DNA of 64,000 nt from NCBI RefSeq assembly GCF_012935695.1, contig NZ_CP052859.1, forward strand, positions 1,963,001 to 2,027,000, written 5' to 3'. Below, one piece after another: positions 1-9,941 of this stretch (its first letter is position 1; every line of letters begins with the position of its first letter). Under the pieces are notes generated by a model. That model was given only the letters and a program-made list of their open reading frames with translations, had not been told where the DNA came from and did not search any database. Made by a program: the position numbers and the translations under genes. The stretch comes from Pseudomonas sp. ADAK18 (lineage in GTDB: Bacteria; Pseudomonadota; Gammaproteobacteria; Pseudomonadales; Pseudomonadaceae).

Positions 1-105
1 AAAAATGGTTCGTGGTTCACGAGGAAATACCCGGGCAAGTACCGCAGGCGGGTGGCATTCTGTGGCGCTATGGGGCAGGGGCCAAAACGCTTGAGAGGTG
101 TGACT

Positions 106-1611
106 GTGATCTATGATGTCGTGATTGCCGGTGCCGGCCCGGTCGGTTTGTTTCTCGCCTGTGAGCTGCGCCTCGCCAAGCGGTCGGTGTTGGTGTTGGA
201 GCAAGCCGAGGATCCGCATTCCCCGTTGAAGCGGCTGCCATTCGGCATGCGCGGTCTTTGGACGCCTACCCTCGAGGCCTTCTACCGTCGTGGGATGTTG
301 GATGACCTTGCGATGTCGCAACCCGTGAAAGTGGACTCGGGCAGTCGCGCACAACCGGCACGCGGCCCGGCCGGTCATTTCGCTGGCATTGTGTTCGACC
401 ACGACCTTATCGACACTTCGCAATGGCCCTATTATTTGCCAGGCTCCCATGTGACCCATATGGCCTGTGATATGGAGCAGATTGAATCCGTCCTGGCTGC
501 TCGCGCTGGTGCGATGGGGGTCGAGATCAGGCGTGGCCTGGGGGTTGAAGCGTTCGAGCAATTGGACACGGACGTGGTCATCCGCGCCGGTGGTGAGACG
601 TTCCGCGCACGCTGGCTCGTGGGGTGTGATGGCGGTCGCAGTACGGTACGTAAGGTCGGCGGTTTTGAATTTCTTGGCACCGATCCGGAGTTCACCGGCT
701 ATTCCGTTCAAGTCGAGATGGCCGACCCTGAGAAACTCCGCCCGGGCCGCCACTACACGCCCATGGGCATGTATTCCCTGACGCCGCCCGGGACCCTCGC
801 CATGGTCGATTTCGACGGTGGGGCTTTCCATCGAACGCAGCCGATCACGCTCGAACACGTGCAGACGGTGTTGCACCGTATCGCCGGCGTCGATGTCAGC
901 TTGACGGCGCTCAAGCAGGCCAGTACCTGGACCGATCGCGCCTGCCAGGCGACGACCTACCGCAAAGGGCGGGTGCTGCTCGCTGGCGATGCCGCGCATA
1001 TCCATTCCCCTTTGGGCGGCCAAGGGCTCAACCTCGGGTTTGGCGATGCGATGAACCTGGGCTGGAAGCTGACGGCTACGCTGCGTGGCGATGCTCCGCC
1101 CGGTCTGCTGGACAGCTATTCAAACGAGCGCTGTCCTGTGGGCGCACAAGTCCTTGACTGGTCACGCGCCCAAGTTGCGCTGATGCGGCCGAGCCGCAAT
1201 TCGCGGGCGCTTGAAGCCATCATCCGTGACCTAATCGACACGCGCGACGGCGCCACCTACTTTGCCGAGCGTGTGTGGGGTATTTCCTTGCGCTATGACT
1301 TGGGCAGCAGCCACCCACTGGTCGGCCGCAGCGCGTCCGACTTCGCGCTGGAGGACGGGACGAAGCTGGGCGAACGGCTGAGGGCGGGGAGAGCGCTGTT
1401 GCTGGATTTCGACAGCAGCGCGCCGCTTCAAGCGTTGGTGAACCAATGGAGTGATCGGATTACCTATGTCGCCAGTGATGCCAAGGAGCGGCTGGGATTG
1501 AGCGCACTGCTTGTAAGGCCGGATGGCATTGTTGCCTGGGTGAGTGAGGCGGATGCTGATCTTGAGGCAGTTGCCGAAGTGGCAGCGCGATGGTTCGGTG
1601 AACCGGTGTGA
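106..1611 (+). CDS. FAD-dependent aromatic hydroxylase (PheA/TfdB-like monooxygenase)
   Basis: Flavoprotein monooxygenase of the FAD_binding_3 family, expected to hydroxylate an aromatic or polyketide-like substrate with NAD(P)H and oxygen in the cytoplasm. The GxGxxG dinucleotide-binding motif (GAGPVG) is at residues 9-14. The CDGGRS motif lies near residue 172, and the second FAD motif LLAGDAAHIHSPLGGQGLN near 289-307. About 120 C-terminal residues follow, matching the thioredoxin-like tail of larger family members. The frame is open from GTG 52, but GTG 106 is preferred because the purine-rich stretch at 93-98 sits 7 bases upstream and the Rossmann strand begins at once. It converges with the lipoprotein gene on the other strand. 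The substrate cannot be told from sequence. Confidence 0.85.
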   Translation: MIYDVVIAGAGPVGLFLACELRLAKRSVLVLEQAEDPHSPLKRLPFGMRGLWTPTLEAFYRRGMLDDLAMSQPVKVDSGSRAQPARGPAGHFAGIVFDHDLIDTSQWPYYLPGSHVTHMACDMEQIESVLAARAGAMGVEIRRGLGVEAFEQLDTDVVIRAGGETFRARWLVGCDGGRSTVRKVGGFEFLGTDPEFTGYSVQVEMADPEKLRPGRHYTPMGMYSLTPPGTLAMVDFDGGAFHRTQPITLEHVQTVLHRIAGVDVSLTALKQASTWTDRACQATTYRKGRVLLAGDAAHIHSPLGGQGLNLGFGDAMNLGWKLTATLRGDAPPGLLDSYSNERCPVGAQVLDWSRAQVALMRPSRNSRALEAIIRDLIDTRDGATYFAERVWGISLRYDLGSSHPLVGRSASDFALEDGTKLGERLRAGRALLLDFDSSAPLQALVNQWSDRITYVASDAKERLGLSALLVRPDGIVAWVSEADADLEAVAEVAARWFGEPV

Positions 1612-1637
1612 GGTGCTACGGATTTGTAGGCACCTCC
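1609..1637. terminator. Hairpin between convergent genes, possible bidirectional terminator
   Basis: Right after the monooxygenase stop, GAGGTGCTAC (1610-1619) pairs with GTAGGCACCTC with a single bulged G around the loop GGATTT. There is no T-run on either strand, so termination here is only suggested by its position between converging genes. Confidence 0.3.
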
Positions 1638-1672
1638 ATGCCATCAAGTGACCGAAAGCGAGTGTATGTCGT

Positions 1673-2515
1673 TTATTTAACTGGAAGATTGGCAAAGTAA
1701 TCGACATCCAGCAGATAGGTTTTACCCAGCAACTTTCCCGCACCGTACCAAGGCGTTCGGTTGAAACTCAGGTTCAGCCCGTCGTATCCGAACTCAAAAA
1801 GATAGCCGTTGTTGCTGGTGAACTTGAAGTCGCTGTCGGAGTACTCAACCAGCGTGTACTGGACATTCTGCCCCTGCGCATAGAGTTCCTTGACCCGCTG
1901 TAGATACAGGGGGGCGATGTCGGCGAACTGTGTTTTGGCCTGTTGATTGTATTGCTCCAGCGTCAGGCCCGGGGTCTTCTCCAGTCGGGTGGCAATCAGC
2001 GCAAAGAAATCAGCGTCCGCCTTGGCGACAGCCAATTGTATGCCGAGGAAATAGTTAAGTTTTTGCGGGTCGACGTTCAGCTTTTTCTTGCCCGAAGCGG
2101 GCGCGGTGGTTGCCTCGACCATGAACTCAGCGGTTTTTGGCACGCTCATCACTGAGGTGGCGATGTAGGCCGCACACGCGGTGACGCGCCGCGATACATC
2201 CGGGTCAACCAGCAATGACAGCGGGTGGCCTTGTTGAGGTACCCGGCTCAGGTCAATGCCTTGCTGCAAAAGGTTCTGGGCCACTTGTTGTTGAGTGCTT
2301 TCGCCCCGAGCCAGCGCACACACCTGATTCATCATCAATTCATTGCGCTGGCCGTCGGGCATCGGCACCAGCGCCATGACGGCACCCTGAATAATCGGGA
2401 GTGCCGGCAGTGCTACGCCTTGCGAGGTTTTCGCGGCGGCGGTGTGAGCACTGTTATCGCAGCCGACAAGCAATACCAGAGGGAGGATCCAGCCAGACAT
2501 TTTGAACAACGCCAT
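1673..2515 (-). CDS. Hypothetical lipoprotein downstream of the YadA-type adhesin
   Basis: A 280-residue protein with a lipoprotein signal sequence: a hydrophobic stretch ends in the lipobox LLVGC, so the mature protein should begin at about Cys19 and be anchored in the envelope. The rest looks soluble, with alternating charged and aromatic segments and no motif I recognise. A second ATG at codon 6 is an equally possible start. It lies 82 bases downstream of the giant adhesin gene on the same strand, but a hairpin terminator separates them, so cotranscription is doubtful. A role linked to the adhesin is possible only by proximity. It converges with the monooxygenase gene. Confidence 0.7.
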   Translation of the reverse strand: MALFKMSGWILPLVLLVGCDNSAHTAAAKTSQGVALPALPIIQGAVMALVPMPDGQRNELMMNQVCALARGESTQQQVAQNLLQQGIDLSRVPQQGHPLSLLVDPDVSRRVTACAAYIATSVMSVPKTAEFMVEATTAPASGKKKLNVDPQKLNYFLGIQLAVAKADADFFALIATRLEKTPGLTLEQYNQQAKTQFADIAPLYLQRVKELYAQGQNVQYTLVEYSDSDFKFTSNNGYLFEFGYDGLNLSFNRTPWYGAGKLLGKTYLLDVDYFANLPVK

Positions 2516-2536
2516 AGGGTATTAGCCTTGTGCTGA

Positions 2537-2569
2537 TGTGGAAAAGACAGGCTGCACGGGTGCAGCCTG
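2537..2569 (-). terminator. Rho-independent terminator after the YadA-type adhesin
   Basis: Perfect 10-bp inverted repeat CAGGCTGCAC (2548-2557) / GTGCAGCCTG (2560-2569) with a 2-base loop. Read on the minus strand it is followed by TCTTTTCC, a short U-tract. It lies 29 bases past the adhesin stop codon. Confidence 0.7.
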
Positions 2570-2597
2570 TTCGTCAGGTACTAAGCAACGCGCTCAC

Positions 2598-5500
2598 TTA
2601 CCACTGGTAGCCGACGCCAACGCCAATCCCCGCATCGCCCTGGGTGTTGGTGGTGGCCTGGAGTTTGCTGACCCAGCGGCCGTTATCGGAGATTCTCGAC
2701 ACGCCAAATGACAGCGCTGATTGCCCGCGATAGTTGGCTGCTGCGATTGACGTCATGCTCGCTCCAGGTGAGTAGGGTTGTGGCAGGCTCGCCATTGCCA
2801 TGGCACCGGCAATCCCCGCGCTCAAGGTGTCGTCCTGTTTCTTCAGGTCGCGCTTGAGTTCGGAGTAACGCTGGTCAGTGTAGGCGTTAGCGTTGTTGGT
2901 GATGTTCGACACGCTTTTATTGAGCTGATCGAAGTTCACCGCGTCAGTACCTTGGGTGGCGGCGGCCACATTGGTGATCTGTCGTTCGCTGCCCACTGCG
3001 CCGACCGAGACGCTGTTGTCACGGCTCGCCACCGAGTTGGCACCCAGTGCCGTGCTGTTGCTCCCTGTGGCGCTGGCGCCGTTACCCATGGCCACCGAAT
3101 TCGCTCCGGAAGCCTTGGCATTGGTGCCGACTGCTGCGCTGTTGTTGCCGGAAGCCACCGAGCCGGCACCACCGGCCACCGCATTGGTACCGGTGGCGGA
3201 AGGTTTGGCGGCGGTACTGGTGTTGTTCACCTGGAACATGCCGTCGGTACCGTTCTGTACCTTGGAGACATTGCCTTCGACCTGAGTGACACGGTTATCC
3301 ACGGCCGTGATGTTGCCCGCGATGTTATTGACGTTGGTGTTGATGGTGTTCAGCGAGTTGTCGGTGTACTGCTTGGACTCGGCCACCGCGCCATCAAGTT
3401 GCCGTACGTTGACCGCATCGGTAGCCTGCCGGCCATCGGCAACGTTGCTGACCGTGCGGGTCTGGCCCGTGGCGGCATTGCCCACCGAAACAGTGCCCAC
3501 GCTGGCGTTACTGGCGTTGGAGTATTTGCCGGTGTAGTTCTCGGCACCGCGGCCGTTGTCGCTTGAGCCTTGACCAACGGCTACGCTGCCATCGGCACTG
3601 GCCGTGGCGCCATTGCCCACCGCCACAGCCCCGGCGCCGGTTGCCTGCGCACCGTTGCCTGAGGCCACCGACGCAGTGCCCGAGGCCTGCGCGCCGTTGC
3701 CCGAAGCCACGGCCCCAGTGCCCGAGGCGCTGGCATTGCCGCCGATCGCCACCGAGTCGGCACCGCCGGCCACCGAGTCAGGCTGGGTAGAGTTGGCGTG
3801 GAAGTACTTCACGCCGCCGCCGTTGGTAATGTTGTTGATGTTGCCCTCAATGGTCGTGACTCGCCCGCCCAGGTTGGTGATGTTGGTGGTGTTTTGCGCC
3901 ACCTGGTCACCCACCGCCGTCAGTTGTTCCACGTTCACCGCATCGTTCGGCGCCGAGCCGGCGGCTAGGCCGGTAATCTTGCGATTACCCAGTGCCGTGC
4001 CAATGCCCAATTCACCGACCGAGGTCTGCGGCGCGCTGAGACCGTAAGCGCTGTAGCCGCTCTGGGCACCCACCGTAGTGACCGAGTTGGAGCCCAGCGC
4101 AATGCTGTTGGCTTGACTGGCCACTGCACCGGCACCGAGTGCCAGCGACTGTGCGCCTTGAGCCTGGGCATCGACACCGATAGCAATACCGGAAGTCGCC
4201 AACACCTTGCTATTGCGACCTACTGCAATGCCGTCCGGCGCCGCCTGGTCAACGGTGGCCTGGTTACCGATGCCGATACCGTTGTCACCACTGACCACGG
4301 TACCGCCGCCCACGGCGACGGCTTCCAGACCTACCGCCTGGGAGTCCGCGCTGGTCGAATTGGCGTGGAAGTACTTGATGCCCGCACCGTTGGTGATGTT
4401 GGTGATGTCACCTTCGATGGTGGTGACCCGCCCGCCAAGGTTAGTGATGCTGGTGGTGTTCTGCGTCACCCGGTCACCGACGGTTGTCAGTTGTGCCACA
4501 TTCACTGCATCGTTCGGCGCCGAGCCTCCCGCCACGCCAGTGATCTTGCGATCACCCAGTGCAGTACCAATCCCCAATTCGCCGACCGAGGTCTGTGGGG
4601 CGCTGAGGCCATAAGCGGTGTAGCCGTTCTGGGCGCCGACCGTGGTGACCGAGCTTGAACCCAGCGCGATGCTCGTGGCGTGGCTGGCCACTGCACCGGC
4701 GCCGAGTGCCAGCGACTGTTCACCCTGAGCCTGGGCCTGGGAGCCGATGGCAATGCCGGAGGCCAGCAGCACCTGGGTATCGCGCCCAATCGCGATGCCA
4801 CCAGCGGCAGCCTGGCCGACGGTGGCCTGGTTACCGATGCCGATGCCGTTATCGCCATTGACCACGGTGGCCGGGCCTACGGCAATCGACTCCTGTCCCA
4901 CCGACAAGGAGTCCTGCGGGTTAGCCGAGTTGGCGTGGAAGTACATCGTACCGGTGGCGCTGATCGAACCGATTGCGCCGGTCAGTTGGCGTAACGTCAC
5001 GGCATCCTGGGAACTGGTACCGTCCGCCACGTTGGTGAGTTGCCGGTACGTGCCGGTTTTACCCAGTGACACGGCACCCAGTAAGGTCGCGTCGGAGGTG
5101 TCGTAGCGAATGGCACCATTGCCCACTGGGATCAAACCGGTGGAGGGCGCGATGGCACGGTCCGAGACCGAGCCTTGGCCCAGCGCTACACCGCCCAACA
5201 CTTGCACACTGGTCTGGTTACCCAGGGCCACGCCGCCGGCGGTAGTCGCGGAAGCACCGGCGCCGGCGGCGAAGGATTGCGCGCCACCCGCTACCGATTG
5301 TGGACCAATGGCCACGCTGTCGATGCCCGTTGCGGCGCTATCAGCCAAGGTCGAATTGGCATGGAAATACTTGATCCCCGTACCGTTGTTGACGATGTTG
5401 TTCACCGAAGTGCCAAGGCCATCGACCGCCGTATTGGTGGCGAACAATTGGCTGCCGTTGACCGCATCGGTGCTGGTGCCCGTGACTTGGCCAGCCGCCA

Positions 5501-8500
5501 CATTGGTGATCTGGCGTTCATTGCCCGCACTGCCCACACTCAAGACGCCTGTCGGTGCGCCTCCCGCATAGGTGTAGGCCGTGCCGTTGACCGTGCCGCC
5601 GGTGGTGGCGTTAGCCGCAGCAGTGGTTGCGCCGCTGCCCAGGGCTATCGAGTTGGCGGTGCCTGCCGTGGCCCCGTTGCCCAAGGCCATGGCATTGGTT
5701 GCCGTGGCGCTCGCGCTAGGGCCGACGGCCACGCTGTCGGTGCCGGTGGCGGTGCTGTCCGCCAGGGTCGAGTTAGTGTGGAAGTACTTGATGCCTGCGC
5801 CGTTGACGATGTTGTTCACCGAAGTGCCAAGGCCATCGACGGCCGTATTGGTGGCGAACAATTGGCTGCCGTTGACCGCATCGGTGCTGGTACCTGTGAC
5901 TTGGCCGGCCGCCACATTGGTGATCTGGCGTTCATTGCCCGCACTGCCCACACTCAAGACGCCTGTCGGTGCGCCTCCCGCATAGGTGTAGGCCGTGCCG
6001 TTGACCGTGCCGCCGGTGGTGGCGTTAGCCGCAGCAGTGGTTGCGCCGCTGCCCAGGGCTATCGAGTTGGCGGTGCCTGCCGTGGCACCGTTGCCCAAGG
6101 CCATGGCGTTGGTCGCCGTGGCGCTGGCGCTAGGGCCGACGGCCACACTGTCGGTGCCAGTGGCGGTGCTGTCGGCCAGGGTCGAGTTAGTGTGGAAGTA
6201 CTTGATGCCTGCGCCGTTGACGATGTTGTTCACCGAAGTGCCAAGGCCATCGACGGCGGTATTTGTCGCAAACAGTTGGCTACCGTTAACCGCATCGGTG
6301 CTGGTGCCTGTGACTCGGCCTGCCGCCACGTTGGTGATCTGGCGTTCATTGCCCGCCGATCCCAGGCTGAGCACACCAATCGGTGCGCCGCCAGCATAGG
6401 TGAAGGCCGTGCCGTTGATCGTGCCGCCAGTAGTGGCGTTAGCCGCAGCGGTGGTGGCGCCACTGCCCAAGGCCACCGAGTTGGCAGTTCCCGCCGTGGC
6501 ACCGTTGCCCAGGGCCATGGCGTTGCTTGCTGTAGCACTGGCGGTTGGGCCGACAGCCACACTGTTGATCCCGCTGGCGGTACTGTCGGCCAAGGTCGAG
6601 TTAGTGTGGAAGTACTTGATGCCTGAACCGTTGTTGACGATGTTGTTGAGTGTTGTGCCGACGCCATTGACTGCCGTGTTGGTAGCGAACAGCTGGCTGC
6701 CGTTAACCGCATCGGTGCTGGTGCCTGTGACTCGGCCTGCCGCCACATTGGTGATCTGGCGTTCATTACCCGCCGTTCCAAGGCTGAGCACACCAATCGG
6801 TGCGCCGCCGGCATAGGTGTAGGCCGTGCCGTTGATCGTACCGCCAACGGTGGCGTTAGCCGCAGCGGTGGTGGCGCCGCTGCCCAGGGCTACCGAATTG
6901 GCAGTTCCCGCTGTGGCACCGTTGCCCAGGGCCATGGCGTTGGTCGCCGTGGCACTGGCGGTCGGGCCGACAGCCACGCTGTTGGTGCCGGTGGCGGTGC
7001 TGTCGGCCAGGGTCGAGTTAGCGTGGAAGTACTTGATGCCTGCACCGTTATTGACGATGTTGTTGACCGAAGTCCCCAGACCGTCGACGGCAGTATTCGT
7101 CGCAAACAGCTGGCTGCCGTTAACCGCATCGGTGCTGGTGCCTGTGACTCGGCCGGCCGCCACATTGGTAATCTGGCGTTCATTGCCCGCGGATCCCAAG
7201 CTCAGGACACCAATCGGCGCGACGCCGGCATAGCTGTAGGCCGTGCCGTTGATCGTACCGCCGGCGGTGGCGTTGGTCGCCGCCGTGGTGGCGCCGCTGC
7301 CCAGGGCCACCGAGTTGGCAGTTCCCGCCGTGGCGCCGTTGCCCAAAGCCATGGCGTTGGTCGCTGTAGCATTGGCAGTCGGGCCGACGGCTACGCTGTT
7401 GGTGCCGGTGGCGGTGCTGTCCGCCAGGGTCGAGTTAGCGTGGAAGTATTTGATGCCGGCACCATTGGTCACGATGTTGTTGAGTGTCGTGCCCACGCCA
7501 TTGACCGCCGTGTTGGTGGCGAACAATTGGCTGCCGTTGACCGCATCGGTGCTGGTGCCCGTGACTTGGCCGGCCGCCACGTTAGTAATTTGCCGTTCAT
7601 TGCCCGCCGTCCCCAGGCTGAGCACACCAATCGGTGCGCCGCCGGCATAGGTGTAGGCCGTGCCGTTGATCGTACCGCCGGTGGTGGCGTTAGCCGCAGC
7701 GGTGGTTGCGCCACTGCCCAGGGCTACTGAGTTGGCAGTTCCCGCTGTGGCACCGCTGCCCAGGGCCGTGGCATTGGTTGCCGTGGCTTTCGCGTTTGGA
7801 CCGAACGCTGACGAATTGTCGGCATCCGCTGACGCGCTGGTGCCAAAGGACGCGGCATTGAGACCCAGCGCTTCGGCGTTGTAACCCATTGAAGTGGAGT
7901 TATCGCCATTAGCCCACGAATCGCGGCCAATCGAAACCGCCCGCTGTCCAAGGGCCTGTGTATTGCTGGCACCAATGGCGATGGCATCCGCGCCGGTTGC
8001 GGTGGGCTTGAAGCTGCTGTTCGTTGCCCCCGTGCCCCCGATCGCGATACTGCCGTCGCCTGCCGCTGATGTATTGCCCACCGAGATCGATCGTATGCCG
8101 GTCGCCGAAGAGTTGGCGCCCAGGGCCGAGCTTTGGGCGGCAGCGGCGGAGGCGTTGTTGCCGACAGCGGTCGAGGTGGCGCCATTGGAGACGGCCAACG
8201 GGCCCACCGCCACACTGTCGACGCCGACAGCGCTTGAGTCGGCGGCGGTCGAATTGGCATGGAAATACTTGATGCCCGCACCGTTGTTCACGATGTTGTT
8301 GAGTGTGGTACCGACACCATTGACCGCCGTGTTGGTGGCGAACAACTGGCTGCCATTGACGGCATCGGTGCTGGTACCCGTGACTCGGCCCGCCGCTACG
8401 TTAGTGATTTGCCGTTCGTTACCCGCCGTGCCCAGGCTGAGGACGCCAATCGGTGCGCCGCCGGCATAGGTGTAGGCCGTGCCGTTGATCGTACCGCCAA

Positions 8501-9941
8501 CGGTGGCGTTAGCCGCAGCTGTAGTCGCGCCGCTGCCCAGGGCCACCGAGTTGGCGGTTCCCGCCGTGGCGCCGTTGCCCAGAGCCATGGCATTCGTCGC
8601 TGTAGCATTGGCAGTCGGACCGACAGCCACGCTGTTGGTGCCGGTGGCGGTGCTGTCGGCCAGGGTCGAGTTAGCGTGGAAGTACTTGATGCCTGCGCCG
8701 TTGTTCACGATGTTGTTGAGCGTGGTGCCGACGCCATTGACCGCCGTGTTGGTGGCGAATAGTTGGCTGCCGTTGACGGCATCGGTGCTGGTGCCCGTGA
8801 CGCGACCTGCCGCCACGTTGGTGACCTGGCGCTCGCTACCCGCGGCGCCGACACTGAGTACCCCGCCAGCCACTGGCGCCGCGCCCGCAAAGTTATAAGT
8901 CGTGCCATTGATCGTGGCATTCGCGGTAGGTGTCGAGGCGGCTACTGTGGAGTTGTTGCCCAGTACAACGGCGCCATCCAGCCCCGTCGGTATCGTAATG
9001 TTGTTGCCCAGTGCAAAGGCATTGTTAGACACGATCGTGTTGTTGTTACCCAAGGAGTACGAGTTAGCCCCCGACACCGTGCTCGGGTCACCAATGGCGC
9101 CCGAATTATTGCCGCTGACCGTATTGCCAAGGCCGATACTGATGCTTGCAGTCCCCGTCGCCTTGGCGTCTCGACCCACAGCGATTGCGTTGGCGGCAGC
9201 GCTGGCACCATCGCCTGCAGCCACCCCATAGGTGCCCGTGGCGGAACTGCCGCGCCCAAGAGCGATGCCGGAGGTTGCTCCCGTCGCCACGGTAGACTGG
9301 CCGCCGATTGCGATGCTATCGGCCGCATTGGCTTGAGCCCCTCGTTGACTATTGCTGCCGATGGCAGTCGAGCCATTGCCTGTGGCAATTGTAGAGTTGG
9401 CCGGTGTCAACGCGGTTGTACCGTCACCACCCGCCCCACCAATCGCGACAGTGTTAATACCGCGTGCCTGGGCACCGAAACCTAACGCTGTGCTGCCGAT
9501 ACCCGTCGCGGTGCTGGACAGCCCATACGCCGACGCCCATTGGCCTGCCAATGCGGAAAAGCCAAACGCGGCGCCTCCCTGCGCGGTTGCTTGGGCAAAA
9601 GTACCGAAAACGGAAACAGACGATTGCCCATTACCACTGGCGTTGCACCCCAAGACATTTGAATACGTTCCAGAGCCATCCACAGGGCCCACAGTCGTTG
9701 GTCCCGTCGTGACTTGACCGATCTGGACATTCCCGCCCCCTGAAACACAGGTTCCAGCGGGAGGATAGGCTGATGCTTCAACCGTTTGAAAGCAGCCAGC
9801 TGCCAGGAAAACCAACGCCGACGTGGCGGTGATGCACTCTTTTCGCAGCACTGTGTTTTTCGTTTTTTTGCCCTTTCTCTCCGGTATTGATAAGCCTGGT
9901 GAATGATCAGAATTAACAATAAAAGGTATTGTTTCTTTCAT
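2598..9941 (-). CDS. Giant YadA-type trimeric autotransporter adhesin
   Basis: A 2447-residue type Vc secreted surface protein. The N-terminus has a long basic region followed by a hydrophobic segment (about residues 38-55), an extended signal peptide like those of trimeric autotransporters, probably cut after VEASA. Then come YadA head repeats with many xAxGxxAxAxG-type motifs. There are about thirteen neck motifs of the type NVAAGRVTGTSTDAVNGSQL, eight of them nearly identical. Short stalk segments follow, then a C-terminal membrane anchor (about the last 70 residues) ending in Tyr-Gln-Trp, as expected for a beta-barrel protein. A run of modules of about 138 residues (near 5340-8770 in DNA) is highly repetitive. 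The ATG has AGGGG about 10 bases upstream. Expected role is adhesion or aggregation; the ligand is unknown. Confidence 0.95.
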   Translation of the reverse strand: MKETIPFIVNSDHSPGLSIPERKGKKTKNTVLRKECITATSALVFLAAGCFQTVEASAYPPAGTCVSGGGNVQIGQVTTGPTTVGPVDGSGTYSNVLGCNASGNGQSSVSVFGTFAQATAQGGAAFGFSALAGQWASAYGLSSTATGIGSTALGFGAQARGINTVAIGGAGGDGTTALTPANSTIATGNGSTAIGSNSQRGAQANAADSIAIGGQSTVATGATSGIALGRGSSATGTYGVAAGDGASAAANAIAVGRDAKATGTASISIGLGNTVSGNNSGAIGDPSTVSGANSYSLGNNNTIVSNNAFALGNNITIPTGLDGAVVLGNNSTVAASTPTANATINGTTYNFAGAAPVAGGVLSVGAAGSERQVTNVAAGRVTGTSTDAVNGSQLFATNTAVNGVGTTLNNIVNNGAGIKYFHANSTLADSTATGTNSVAVGPTANATATNAMALGNGATAGTANSVALGSGATTAAANATVGGTINGTAYTYAGGAPIGVLSLGTAGNERQITNVAAGRVTGTSTDAVNGSQLFATNTAVNGVGTTLNNIVNNGAGIKYFHANSTAADSSAVGVDSVAVGPLAVSNGATSTAVGNNASAAAAQSSALGANSSATGIRSISVGNTSAAGDGSIAIGGTGATNSSFKPTATGADAIAIGASNTQALGQRAVSIGRDSWANGDNSTSMGYNAEALGLNAASFGTSASADADNSSAFGPNAKATATNATALGSGATAGTANSVALGSGATTAAANATTGGTINGTAYTYAGGAPIGVLSLGTAGNERQITNVAAGQVTGTSTDAVNGSQLFATNTAVNGVGTTLNNIVTNGAGIKYFHANSTLADSTATGTNSVAVGPTANATATNAMALGNGATAGTANSVALGSGATTAATNATAGGTINGTAYSYAGVAPIGVLSLGSAGNERQITNVAAGRVTGTSTDAVNGSQLFATNTAVDGLGTSVNNIVNNGAGIKYFHANSTLADSTATGTNSVAVGPTASATATNAMALGNGATAGTANSVALGSGATTAAANATVGGTINGTAYTYAGGAPIGVLSLGTAGNERQITNVAAGRVTGTSTDAVNGSQLFATNTAVNGVGTTLNNIVNNGSGIKYFHTNSTLADSTASGINSVAVGPTASATASNAMALGNGATAGTANSVALGSGATTAAANATTGGTINGTAFTYAGGAPIGVLSLGSAGNERQITNVAAGRVTGTSTDAVNGSQLFATNTAVDGLGTSVNNIVNGAGIKYFHTNSTLADSTATGTDSVAVGPSASATATNAMALGNGATAGTANSIALGSGATTAAANATTGGTVNGTAYTYAGGAPTGVLSVGSAGNERQITNVAAGQVTGTSTDAVNGSQLFATNTAVDGLGTSVNNIVNGAGIKYFHTNSTLADSTATGTDSVAVGPSASATATNAMALGNGATAGTANSIALGSGATTAAANATTGGTVNGTAYTYAGGAPTGVLSVGSAGNERQITNVAAGQVTGTSTDAVNGSQLFATNTAVDGLGTSVNNIVNNGTGIKYFHANSTLADSAATGIDSVAIGPQSVAGGAQSFAAGAGASATTAGGVALGNQTSVQVLGGVALGQGSVSDRAIAPSTGLIPVGNGAIRYDTSDATLLGAVSLGKTGTYRQLTNVADGTSSQDAVTLRQLTGAIGSISATGTMYFHANSANPQDSLSVGQESIAVGPATVVNGDNGIGIGNQATVGQAAAGGIAIGRDTQVLLASGIAIGSQAQAQGEQSLALGAGAVASHATSIALGSSSVTTVGAQNGYTAYGLSAPQTSVGELGIGTALGDRKITGVAGGSAPNDAVNVAQLTTVGDRVTQNTTSITNLGGRVTTIEGDITNITNGAGIKYFHANSTSADSQAVGLEAVAVGGGTVVSGDNGIGIGNQATVDQAAPDGIAVGRNSKVLATSGIAIGVDAQAQGAQSLALGAGAVASQANSIALGSNSVTTVGAQSGYSAYGLSAPQTSVGELGIGTALGNRKITGLAAGSAPNDAVNVEQLTAVGDQVAQNTTNITNLGGRVTTIEGNINNITNGGGVKYFHANSTQPDSVAGGADSVAIGGNASASGTGAVASGNGAQASGTASVASGNGAQATGAGAVAVGNGATASADGSVAVGQGSSDNGRGAENYTGKYSNASNASVGTVSVGNAATGQTRTVSNVADGRQATDAVNVRQLDGAVAESKQYTDNSLNTINTNVNNIAGNITAVDNRVTQVEGNVSKVQNGTDGMFQVNNTSTAAKPSATGTNAVAGGAGSVASGNNSAAVGTNAKASGANSVAMGNGASATGSNSTALGANSVASRDNSVSVGAVGSERQITNVAAATQGTDAVNFDQLNKSVSNITNNANAYTDQRYSELKRDLKKQDDTLSAGIAGAMAMASLPQPYSPGASMTSIAAANYRGQSALSFGVSRISDNGRWVSKLQATTNTQGDAGIGVGVGYQW
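3780..4930. repeat. Two ~570-bp direct repeats in the distal part of the adhesin
   Basis: The parts coding for the segments that begin KYFHANSTSADSQAV and KYFHANSANPQDSL, and run to the necks GNRKITGLAAGS and GDRKITGVAGGS, are near-copies of each other. They encode the same order of head motifs, neck and short coiled stalk, and are distinct from the 414-bp family. Confidence 0.75.
5341..8775. repeat. Tandem ~414-bp repeats coding for head-neck modules of the adhesin
   Basis: Nearly identical units recur with a 414-417 bp period. The segment reading GTGCCGTTGACCGTGCCGCC occurs at 5581 and again at 5995, and the flanking bases match almost perfectly. Further copies begin near 6400, 6820, 7240, 7650 and 8470. 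One unit (about 7750-8270) is roughly doubled in length by extra head repeats. Adjacent copies at the 5400-6170 end are the most alike, suggesting recent duplication. Confidence 0.9.

Noticed and set aside
5175..6626. 483-residue open frame on the plus strand antisense to the adhesin, and several 130-240 residue relatives
   Set aside because: They arise because the minus-strand adhesin is repetitive and GC-rich; all repeat with the 414-bp period, show low-complexity Gly/Arg/Ala composition and have no ribosome sites.
5341..8775. Regular repeats that could suggest a CRISPR array
   Set aside because: The period is over 400 bases, the repeats are translated in frame as YadA head-neck modules, and no cas genes are near.
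9775..9800. Lipobox-like LAAGC in the adhesin signal region
   Set aside because: Trimeric autotransporter passengers are exported to the surface and need a free N-terminus; the long basic region and later VEASA site fit an ordinary extended signal peptide better.
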